Below are positions 1-6,693 of a DNA stretch of 38,378 bases, piece after piece; the first letter of the stretch is position 1; every line of letters begins with the position of its first letter. The stretch is from Flavobacteriales bacterium. Lineage in GTDB: Bacteria; Bacteroidota; Bacteroidia; Flavobacteriales; BACL11. The stretch is taken from contig JACNLP010000060.1 in assembly GCA_014381465.1 (NCBI GenBank), forward strand, positions 1 through 38,378. Reading direction: 5' to 3'. A program made the translations under genes and the position numbers. The notes beneath the pieces are model-generated. The model was given only the letters and a program-made list of their open reading frames with translations. It had not been told where the DNA came from and searched no databases.

Positions 1-171
1 GCAATTGTTGAAGAGTATCTGTATTCAGGTCAAGTTCCTGAAATGGACTATAAGGTTTCAGATGCCATTAATACTAAATTAATGCTTAAAGAGAAGATAA
101 TAACAAAGGACAGAGTAATAGATAGAATTATGGTTTTCGTAAACACCTTCTTTGAAGGATTGGCTGCCTAA
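1..171 (+). CDS. C-terminal fragment of an unrecognised protein
   Basis: Frame 1 is open from the first base of the window and stops with TAA at 169-171, giving 56 C-terminal residues; the start lies outside the window. The sequence is moderately charged, with a lysine-rich stretch (KLMLKEKIITKDR) and a hydrophobic end (MVFVNTFFEGLAA). I do not recognise a family. It overlaps by a few bases the stop of the convergent small gene at 168-416, a packing common in phage or mobile DNA. It could also be chance open frame. Confidence 0.4.
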   Translation, partial: AIVEEYLYSGQVPEMDYKVSDAINTKLMLKEKIITKDRVIDRIMVFVNTFFEGLAA

Positions 172-416
172 AAAAAACCTGCATCAAAAGGCTCATTATA
201 GGTGTGTCCGATTTTGTCCACTTTTGGTAGTATAAAGGGTAATATCTTAATCACTAACTCTAATCTTTCTTTAGGCTCTAAAGACTCCAATAACTCTTCA
301 ATCTTTTCTAATTCATTATATAGAACATCTTTTAAGATTGTCCTTAATTCTTTTGTTAATCTATTTGGTGTGCCTTTTTGTCTTCCACCATATTTCTTTC
401 CTGTTGTATTTGCCAT
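168..416 (-). CDS. Small basic protein, phage/mobile-element-like
   Basis: 82 residues, ATG start. The N-terminus carries a basic GGRQKGTPNRLTKELR stretch, followed by a predicted helical, charged segment (ELEKIEELLESLEPKERLEL) and a hydrophobic end. Small proteins beginning with a GGRQKGTPN-type motif are familiar from Bacteroidota accessory DNA and often lie near phage terminase genes; a DNA-binding or small-terminase-like role is an inference from that resemblance. It is convergent with, and slightly overlaps, the gene fragment at 1-171. I see no TAnnTTTG promoter just upstream. Function unknown. Confidence 0.6.
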   Translation of the reverse strand: MANTTGKKYGGRQKGTPNRLTKELRTILKDVLYNELEKIEELLESLEPKERLELVIKILPFILPKVDKIGHTYNEPFDAGFF

Positions 417-602
417 TCTATTTTAATCTATTATAGTTTAATTCCTTTACTGTAGTAATGTATTAGTCCGTTTATCTCTAAGAAAATGTGGGTTTATTGG
501 GTAATTACTTAATCCTTCTTGTGTAAGGGGTATTCTTAGGTCGTAGAGTAGAAGAAGGTCTTTATATAAAAGTTCAAGAACTGACTCGTCCTGTGTACAT
601 AG

Positions 603-643
603 CGGGAGGTTATCGAAAGATAGTCTCCCGTTTTTGTTTTTTT
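603..643 (+). terminator. Strong intrinsic terminator without an evident upstream gene
   Basis: A 12-bp stem (603-614 with 619-630, two G-U pairs) closes a GAAA tetraloop and is followed at once by a T-tract interrupted by one G (631-643). It acts in the plus direction, but the nearest upstream genes are a fragment ending at 171 and a minus-strand gene. It therefore appears to end a transcript whose gene has been lost or is non-coding. The stretch 417-602 shows no recognisable gene. One frame is open from 527 into the next gene, but it runs through this hairpin. Confidence 0.8.
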
Positions 644-644
644 A

Positions 645-652
645 TACCTTTG
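645..652 (+). promoter_or_regulatory. Bacteroidota -7 element (TACCTTTG) of the PHP gene
   Basis: The sequence matches the Bacteroidota sigma-ABfr -7 consensus TAnnTTTG exactly. It lies directly after the terminator T-tract and ends 9 bases before the ATG at 662, so the transcript would have a leader of only about 5 bases. I see no convincing -33 TTG at the right distance; that region is the terminator stem. Confidence 0.5.
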
Positions 653-661
653 CATTTCCTT

Positions 662-3025
662 ATGAAAAAAAATAATTTAATACTTTTTGTTTTTATTTTT
701 AGTGTTATTTCTGCTTTCTCACATGATAAAGAGCATCATGATAAAAAGAAAGATGACAAGCAAGTAAATAAACTCGGTTCTGAGATATTTGCGGATGCTC
801 CTTGGAGAATGAATAAGTTCGATATCAATGGAAATGTTAATTCGGTTCCTATTCATGTTTTTGCTCATGATGCTTCATCTTTTGGATACTCTATTGATTT
901 AGAGGCAATAAATATTCGGATTAAGAATGCATCAGATACAAGTTTTGGTAATATTTTTCTTTTTGACACCTTATTTAACAACAACTTTCAGCAACTTTTT
1001 GTAGATAAATCTATTTTTAATTCGGATTTAGATATTCAAGATTTTGATAGCTCATTAAGTAGTTCTTCATCTAATTATAGTATAGCATTTAATTCAGATA
1101 CTTGCAGTTGGTTCTCCTGTACTTATACGCATATTGATGCAGAATATTGGTATTTTACATTTATGATTCATCCAAACTATTTAATTGGATTTGATGATGT
1201 TATTGATATTGATATAGAGTTTATAATCAATGGAGGTATAGATAGATACACAAGACTGAGGGTGTTTAGAGATAGTGAAAATATACCTTCATTAATCAAT
1301 TGGTACAGAGGTGATGTGCATGTTCATTCTGTTTACACACAAAATTCAGCAGAAATTGGCTTGCCATTATCCATGACTAAAACAGCAGCAAAGAATATTG
1401 GACTTGATTGGATTACTACTACTGACCATACCTCAGATTTTGATAATTACGGAACATCAATAAATAATAATTGGAGTCAGCTAGAAACAGATGTTTTTTT
1501 GAGCAACTCTAGTGATTCTTCCTTTGTTTTTATTAAAGGGCAGGAAGTTGCAGTAAATAATAGTCAACAGCAATTAGTTCATATGCTTGCCTATCCTAGT
1601 CCTAATAATCCTGTAATTTTCCCCTTTTTAGGAGATGGTCATGGAGATTTGACACCTACAAATGTTAGTTTAGTTGATGTGCTAGATACGCTTTCAGATT
1701 TTGGTGGTTTTGCTTATGCAGCTCATCCTTTTGCTAATGGAGATAAGCTGCCAGATTTTCCTATTAATGGAGGTTTGTGGAATCTTTCTGACAGCAATTT
1801 TACAGCTAATGATTCCTCATATTCAAGTATAGGTTTGGTATCTTGTAATGACACAAATTTTCTTTCTGATGTGTTCTCAGCAAACTCAAATTATTTAATT
1901 CATGAATCCTTAAAGGGAGGGCAAATTTGGAATGTAAAACACAATTTGACAGCAACTGGAGATCAACAAAATCCATGGGATATTTTTCATACATCAGATA
2001 GCACTGCATTTGTTTTAGCCGATACAAATACAGAAAATTATTATCTGAATAGGTTTAGGCAAAGCATGGAAGTAGTGGATTTTATAAATCGAAAAGGGTT
2101 AATATTAAAAAATCAAAATACAAATCTGGAAAATTGGAAATTCTTTTATTCGGCAGGTAGTGATGCGCATGGCTCTTTTAATTATAGTAATACAGATGAT
2201 TTTATGCAGGTTGGAGAGATGCATAATAATGCATTAGGGAAATTAACTACTTTGGTTTACTCTGAGCAGGGAATGGGAAATCAAGGATCAGCTATACTTA
2301 AGCAGCTTAAAAATGGACATGCAATTATCTCAGACGGACCCTTAGTTGAAGCTTTTATTTCCCTTTCAGCTACTCAAAATAAGGATTTAATTATTGGAGA
2401 AGATTCTGTAATAAGTTGGGGTAATTATAAGAACTCTGAATTGATAATAAATGTAAACACAACATCATTTTATGGAAGTGTAGAGTATCTAAAAATGCAC
2501 TTGCAGACAGCTAATGAAAAATACAGCATAAGTTTAAATATTCAAAATGCAATTGGTTTAAATCAGTATGTTTTTGATTTATCCGATATAATTGATTCGT
2601 TAATGATTAATGAGATAGTAAGTGAACAATGGTTGCAATTTTCTTTTGAGCTTAAAACTAAGAAACAGTATCAAGGAGTGGAACATATACATAGACTTTC
2701 TCAGGAGAGTTTCTATTGTTTTACCAATCCTATTTGGATGAAGGTAAATAACCCACTAGTAGTTCAAGAATTTACGACTTTTAGTGCAAAACTGTATCCC
2801 AATCCAAGTAATGGAATCAGTTATTTGGAGTTAAATCTTAATAGGAAATCAGTTGTTACAATTCAAATATTTAATGAATTAGGCCAATTAATAGATGAAG
2901 AATATTTCAATAATTTAGCAGCAGGAAACCAATTATTATTTATTGATGTAGTTGAAAAAGGAATCTATTTTGTTCATCTTAAAATAAATGATGAGCAAAA
3001 GGTGTTAAAATTACTTAGATTTTAG
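662..3025 (+). CDS. Secreted PHP-type metallohydrolase with T9SS sorting domain
   Basis: 787 residues from the ATG at 662. An in-frame GTG at 593 would add 23 residues encoded by the terminator hairpin, so I reject it. The order is: signal peptide (1-20), His/Lys-rich linker (21-35), beta-rich N-terminal region, PHP-like metal site, and C-terminal type A sorting domain (about 700-787, starting near KLYPNPSNG). Metal-site candidates are H220-x-H222, D255-H256 in TTDH, E295 in GQE, H355 in AHPF and D501-x-H503 in SDAH. This pattern fits the PHP superfamily (CehA/McbA-like phosphoesterases). The likely role is an exported metal-dependent phosphoesterase, released or surface-attached through T9SS; the substrate is unknown. 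The last 280 bases of the locus are duplicated at 6380-6659. Confidence 0.85.
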   Translation: MKKNNLILFVFIFSVISAFSHDKEHHDKKKDDKQVNKLGSEIFADAPWRMNKFDINGNVNSVPIHVFAHDASSFGYSIDLEAINIRIKNASDTSFGNIFLFDTLFNNNFQQLFVDKSIFNSDLDIQDFDSSLSSSSSNYSIAFNSDTCSWFSCTYTHIDAEYWYFTFMIHPNYLIGFDDVIDIDIEFIINGGIDRYTRLRVFRDSENIPSLINWYRGDVHVHSVYTQNSAEIGLPLSMTKTAAKNIGLDWITTTDHTSDFDNYGTSINNNWSQLETDVFLSNSSDSSFVFIKGQEVAVNNSQQQLVHMLAYPSPNNPVIFPFLGDGHGDLTPTNVSLVDVLDTLSDFGGFAYAAHPFANGDKLPDFPINGGLWNLSDSNFTANDSSYSSIGLVSCNDTNFLSDVFSANSNYLIHESLKGGQIWNVKHNLTATGDQQNPWDIFHTSDSTAFVLADTNTENYYLNRFRQSMEVVDFINRKGLILKNQNTNLENWKFFYSAGSDAHGSFNYSNTDDFMQVGEMHNNALGKLTTLVYSEQGMGNQGSAILKQLKNGHAIISDGPLVEAFISLSATQNKDLIIGEDSVISWGNYKNSELIINVNTTSFYGSVEYLKMHLQTANEKYSISLNIQNAIGLNQYVFDLSDIIDSLMINEIVSEQWLQFSFELKTKKQYQGVEHIHRLSQESFYCFTNPIWMKVNNPLVVQEFTTFSAKLYPNPSNGISYLELNLNRKSVVTIQIFNELGQLIDEEYFNNLAAGNQLLFIDVVEKGIYFVHLKINDEQKVLKLLRF

Positions 3026-3036
3026 AAAGAATTCGC
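2757..3036 (+). repeat. 280-bp direct repeat, copy 1 (3' end of the PHP gene)
   Basis: This segment recurs at 6380-6659 with no indels and, by eye, two mismatches (2780 T versus 6403 G; 2791 A versus 6414 G). It covers the last 89 codons of the PHP gene, which encode the T9SS sorting domain, plus 11 bases after the stop. Identity breaks sharply at both ends. Confidence 0.95.
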
Positions 3037-3101
3037 AACCTAGCTTACACTTTATTTAGATTACGAACAAACTAGTAACCTTAAACATAGAGTATCTTAC
3101 T

Positions 3102-3129
3102 GTTAGTTAGTTAGTTAGTTAGTTAGTTA
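3102..3129 (+). repeat. Tetranucleotide microsatellite (GTTA)7
   Basis: Seven perfect GTTA copies lie in the 218-base gap between the PHP gene and the IPT/PKD-like gene. They directly abut a hairpin (3129-3148) and the predicted promoter of the downstream gene. Tracts of this kind can change length by slipped-strand mispairing. Confidence 0.95.
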
Positions 3130-3148
3130 CGATTTCTTGTGAAATCGT
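3129..3148 (+). terminator. Weak hairpin after the PHP gene
   Basis: A perfect 8-bp stem (ACGATTTC / GAAATCGT) with a TTGT loop. The following bases (AAGAAATTTT) form only a poor T-tract, so termination would be weak. The loop also supplies the TTG used as a possible -33 box of the next promoter. It may instead be an operator-like palindrome. Confidence 0.45.
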
Positions 3149-3169
3149 AAGAAATTTTACATATATTTG
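3137..3169 (+). promoter_or_regulatory. Predicted promoter of the IPT/PKD-like gene
   Basis: TTG at 3137-3139 and TATATTTG at 3162-3169 are separated by 22 bases, within the 17-23 range of the Flavobacterium consensus TTG-N17-23-TAnnTTTG. The leader to the ATG at 3244 would be about 70 bases. The (GTTA)7 tract ends 7 bases before the -33 box. Confidence 0.6.
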
Positions 3170-3243
3170 CAAAGAAATATTTTTCAAAGTGGCGATAAAG
3201 GGTTACTTGTCATTAAAATGAAAAAAATAAAAATCATTGTTTT

Positions 3244-4032
3244 ATGAAAAAATTGTTTACTTTATTATTTATTTGTGTTTTTGGAATTGCAAATGCACAA
3301 ACTGTTATTGTTAATTCTATTGTTCCAAATAGTGGAGAGAACTGTGAAACACTTTCTGTCACTATAAGTGGCTCCTATCTTGGCCAGTTTTCCGGAACTT
3401 CCTTTGTTCCAGATTTATCATTTACTCAGACAACTTCATCTACCACTTTTTATGGCGCTGTTACTTCCCATTCGTCTAATACTATCTTAGCTGATGTAAC
3501 TATACCAAGTAATGTACCGACAGGATTGTATGATGTAGTAGTACACAATTCAAATGTTATTTACCCACCATACAGCTCCACGGGTGTATTAAGTAATGGT
3601 TTTGAAGTAACCGCCCCTACTACTGCTGCCACTATGATTTTAGGAAATACACAACCAGCCCTTTCATCTATGGAAACATATTCTGTCTCTCAAGTTTTAG
3701 GGTCAACTTTTACCTGGTTCAATGCTGCAGGAGCAATAGTAAGTGGACAAGGAACAAACTCTATTGATATCCAATGGGGGAATACTGCTGGGGTATTTGA
3801 CGTATGTGTTGTAGAATTAGTTGGGTCGCAGTTATGTCCGTTAGACACACTATGTTTAAGTATTAATGTTGGATCTGGATCTAATATTGAAGATTATAAT
3901 TTAACTAATAAGAAGTTGGTTAAAATAATAGATGCTCTTGGCAGAAAAGTAAGTCTAACGTCAAACCGAAAAACTACTTTATTCTACATCTATGATGATG
4001 GAACGGTAAAGAAAAAACAGTTTATTGAATAA
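3244..4032 (+). CDS. Secreted IPT/TIG- and PKD-like protein with Bacteroidota C-terminal tail
   Basis: 262 residues, with a clear signal peptide (1-18, cleavage after ANA before Gln). Residues about 20-120 look like an IPT/TIG immunoglobulin-like fold (SIVPNSGENCETLSVTISG). Residues about 130-210 look like a PKD-type beta-sandwich (FTWFNAAGAIVSG...NTAGVFDVCV). The last 40 residues (KIIDALGRKV...LFYIYDDGTVKKKQFIE) resemble a short C-terminal segment that I recall on many exported Bacteroidota proteins; a sorting or anchoring role for it is inference. No catalytic motif is visible, so this is probably a structural or binding protein. It sits between the PHP gene and the ligase-like gene with its own promoter. 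Confidence 0.75.
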   Translation: MKKLFTLLFICVFGIANAQTVIVNSIVPNSGENCETLSVTISGSYLGQFSGTSFVPDLSFTQTTSSTTFYGAVTSHSSNTILADVTIPSNVPTGLYDVVVHNSNVIYPPYSSTGVLSNGFEVTAPTTAATMILGNTQPALSSMETYSVSQVLGSTFTWFNAAGAIVSGQGTNSIDIQWGNTAGVFDVCVVELVGSQLCPLDTLCLSINVGSGSNIEDYNLTNKKLVKIIDALGRKVSLTSNRKTTLFYIYDDGTVKKKQFIE

Positions 4033-4086
4033 GTCAAGTTTTTAGAATAATCGTATTTCTTTTGATTCAATTTTTATATTCTTAAT

Positions 4087-6189
4087 ATGAAAAGGATCTT
4101 ACAGGTATTTATAGTACTTATTCCATTATTAGTTTCATTCTCAACTACTGACCCAACTTTACATATAAGGTTCTTAGTGTTATCTATTTTTGTTGCACTT
4201 TCATTACTCCTGTTTTTAATTAACAACAAGAAGATTTGCAAGGCTGTTCTTTTTCATCCATTAGCAATTGCTTTTCTTATCCTTATTGTAGGATATCTTG
4301 TTTCTACTTTTTATCATGGTTTTGGTTCTGAATCTATTTATATTTTGTCAAAGATGTTGCTGCTTTATTTATTTATGATTATTTCGACACATCTAGTATT
4401 AGAATATGGCTTTAAGGAATTTATCAAATCGTTTGTATTATTTTCTTTCTTAGCATCATCAATCTACATCTTTCAATTTTTCTTATATTTTGAACGAATT
4501 AATTTAATAGAGAATCCATTGCAAAGAAATATTGCATTTGACAATATTTCAGGCACTATGGGACATAAGAATTTGCTATCATCTATACTTTTTTTAACCC
4601 TACCCTTTGTGATTTATTTAATAAGAGTTGGCAAGAAACTATGGAGGTTATTAAGCATTGTCTTACTTGCTTGTATGTTATTAATTATTTTGCAAACACA
4701 AACAAGAGCAGTATTTGTTGCTTTGGGTTTATTTGTAATCACTATCGCCATAGTATATAAATCACAAATAAAATTAAAACAGCTTTCTCTTTTATTGGGT
4801 TCAGTAATAGTTGGGCTCTCACTTTTTTTTACGATATTAAAATATACAGATCGGTATGATGCGCTTGTTCATGAGATGCACACAGCATTAGATTATAAAA
4901 ATAGTTTAAGATATAAACTTTATAAAAGCTCTTTTTATTTGATATCTAAGAATCCATTATTAGGTGTAGGCCCGGGTAATTGGCGATTGACAATTCCAAA
5001 GTATGGATTATATTTTGATTCATTTGGAACAAATTATGCTCAGCGACCTCACAATGATTTTTTGTGGGTATTTGCAGAAGGAGGTCTTATTCCAGGAATC
5101 TCATTCATTCTGATTTTCTTAATATTGTTAAGAGATTCATACTATTTGCATAAGAATAATAAAAAATCAAGTTTATTTTATTCTTTACTTTTCGCAACTT
5201 TCATTGGATTCTCTTTCATCAGCTTGGTGGATTTCCCACTGGAGAGATTCTCTCATAATATTATCTTTTTCTTTCTAGCAGCAATAATTATAGCAGGAAA
5301 ATTAAAACACACGGGATATAAAAAAGAACTTTTACCAAAGTGGTTAAATTTTTCTTTCTTAGGGGTTGTATTTTTTGTGATTTATGTAGCTGTTGTTAGA
5401 TACCAAGGAGAAGTGTATGCTACTAATGCAATTAATTTTCAAGCTAAACAAGATTGGAGTAGCGTAGTAGGAAATATCGACAAAGCATATAATAAAACAT
5501 ATTATGAGTTAGAGAACACATCAACTCCATTATTATGGTATAGGGGTGTTGCCTATTTTAATCAACAAAGATCTAATCTAGCTTTGAAGGATTTTAAAGA
5601 AGCATATAAGGTTCATCCATATCATGAACATGTCCTCAATAATTTAGCAAGTTCTTATGAAATGACAGGAAATCATCTTAAAGCAAAACAGTTTTATTTA
5701 GAGGCTCTTAGAGTAAATCCAACATTTAAAGAAGTACGAATTAACTTAGCAGCAATATTATATAATGAAAAGAATTATATCCAAGCATTGGATATTATTT
5801 TAAACAGTCTAGTTCTTCCTTTTCAAAAAAGAAAGGAGACTAATGATAATTATGATTTATACTTAAAAACAATTTTTAAAGGATGGGCAAATAGTGTTTC
5901 TGACTTATCAAGTGAAAAACAAAAGATGATTTTAAACGATATGCTTAATCGATTTGAGGAAAATCCTCAACAAGCAGAGAAAATTATGCGAAAAGCAATA
6001 CAGAGACGTACAACTTTTAATCTAGATTATTTATCTATCTTAGAGAATATGTTCTCAAAAATAAACTTACAAATAGATAAGATAAAAAATAATAAGGATT
6101 GGTATCATGATATAAAGATAAAGTCATTAAAAAATAATATTTCAATTGAAGATCAATTGTTTGAAGACGCATTATTTCTCTGGCACTAA
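4087..6189 (+). CDS. O-antigen ligase/Wzy-like membrane protein with C-terminal TPRs
   Basis: 700 residues. About a dozen hydrophobic segments fill residues 5-440. The Wzy_C-type signature lies between the late segments: GVGPGNW (293-299) and RPHNDFLW (320-327) followed by EGGLIPG. GHKN at 159-162 is also typical of this family. Residues about 480-580 contain two to three TPR-like repeats (LLWYRGVAYF..., VLNNLASSYEMTG..., VRINLAAILYN...), and a charged helical tail follows. The family joins or polymerises polysaccharide chains at the periplasmic face of the inner membrane, and TPR fusions are common in Bacteroidota. No other polysaccharide genes are nearby. The stop lies just before an IS256 remnant, so a shortened C-terminus cannot be excluded. 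Confidence 0.8.
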   Translation: MKRILQVFIVLIPLLVSFSTTDPTLHIRFLVLSIFVALSLLLFLINNKKICKAVLFHPLAIAFLILIVGYLVSTFYHGFGSESIYILSKMLLLYLFMIISTHLVLEYGFKEFIKSFVLFSFLASSIYIFQFFLYFERINLIENPLQRNIAFDNISGTMGHKNLLSSILFLTLPFVIYLIRVGKKLWRLLSIVLLACMLLIILQTQTRAVFVALGLFVITIAIVYKSQIKLKQLSLLLGSVIVGLSLFFTILKYTDRYDALVHEMHTALDYKNSLRYKLYKSSFYLISKNPLLGVGPGNWRLTIPKYGLYFDSFGTNYAQRPHNDFLWVFAEGGLIPGISFILIFLILLRDSYYLHKNNKKSSLFYSLLFATFIGFSFISLVDFPLERFSHNIIFFFLAAIIIAGKLKHTGYKKELLPKWLNFSFLGVVFFVIYVAVVRYQGEVYATNAINFQAKQDWSSVVGNIDKAYNKTYYELENTSTPLLWYRGVAYFNQQRSNLALKDFKEAYKVHPYHEHVLNNLASSYEMTGNHLKAKQFYLEALRVNPTFKEVRINLAAILYNEKNYIQALDIILNSLVLPFQKRKETNDNYDLYLKTIFKGWANSVSDLSSEKQKMILNDMLNRFEENPQQAEKIMRKAIQRRTTFNLDYLSILENMFSKINLQIDKIKNNKDWYHDIKIKSLKNNISIEDQLFEDALFLWH

Positions 6190-6379
6190 CCCATAAAGTG
6201 TGTAAGTTTAAAAAATAAACTAATTTTATAATTTTAAATTTACCACTATGAACAAAGATGACTTATTAAATGGGGATTTCCTCAAACAATTTAAAACAAG
6301 AGATGAATTAACCTCCTTTATGGAACATTTACATTCAAGAGGTATTGAACAATTACTAGAAGGAGAATTAGATGCTCAT
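6190..6379 (+). mobile_element. Left-end remnant of an IS256-family insertion sequence
   Basis: An ATG at 6248 opens 44 codons (to 6379) reading MNKDDLLNGDFLKQFKTRDE, continuing to LLEGELDAH. This is the typical start of IS256/Mutator-family transposases, in which GEL-AHLGY follows. The frame is cut at codon 44 by the duplicated segment; a TAG made at 6380-6382 ends it. The catalytic DDE region and the right end are missing. The 58 bases before the ATG include AAAGTGTGTAAGTTTA, plausible for an inverted-repeat end. The exact left edge, and any target duplication, cannot be fixed. Confidence 0.8.
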
Positions 6380-6382
6380 TAG
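6248..6382 (+). pseudogene. Truncated IS256-family transposase (44 codons)
   Basis: Only the N-terminal helical segment remains, ending in LLEGELDAH, after which intact family members continue with LGY and the catalytic domain. The stop codon TAG is created by the first bases of the fused 280-bp repeat. No activity is possible. Family assignment rests on my recognition of the N-terminal pattern. Confidence 0.78.
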
Positions 6383-6659
6383 TAGTTCAAGAATTTACGA
6401 CTGTTAGTGCAAAGCTGTATCCCAATCCAAGTAATGGAATCAGTTATTTGGAGTTAAATCTTAATAGGAAATCAGTTGTTACAATTCAAATATTTAATGA
6501 ATTAGGCCAATTAATAGATGAAGAATATTTCAATAATTTAGCAGCAGGAAACCAATTATTATTTATTGATGTAGTTGAAAAAGGAATCTATTTTGTTCAT
6601 CTTAAAATAAATGATGAGCAAAAGGTGTTAAAATTACTTAGATTTTAGAAAGAATTCGC
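6380..6659 (+). repeat. 280-bp direct repeat, copy 2 (orphan T9SS sorting domain)
   Basis: Near-identical copy of 2757-3036. It still encodes the sorting domain in an open frame (to the TAG at 6646-6648) but has no signal peptide, no credible start and no cargo domain, so it is a gene fragment. Its left edge falls exactly inside the IS256 transposase frame. Its right edge ends 34 bases before the korB stop, which is on the other strand. Confidence 0.95.
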
Positions 6660-6693
6660 TCAGTTGCTCCTAAAACAAAGGCAAAAACTATTT

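Noticed and set aside
593-661. GTG start extending the PHP protein by 23 residues
   Set aside because: The extension is encoded by a terminator hairpin and T-tract, and it would bury the signal peptide that begins at the ATG at 662.
3037-3054. Right-end remnant of the IS256-like element after repeat copy 1
   Set aside because: CTTACACTTTAT resembles the reversed left end but needs a two-base gap and is short. It is kept only as a hint in the duplication finding.
6205-6221. AGTTTA-TAAACT hairpin as a terminator of the ligase-like gene
   Set aside because: The stem is only six A/T-rich pairs with no proper T-tract, and it probably belongs to the IS end.
6448-6648. Open frame of 66 residues as a separate gene
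   Set aside because: It is the 3' part of a duplicated sorting domain, begins at an internal TTG and has no signal peptide or promoter. It is listed as a repeat or gene fragment.
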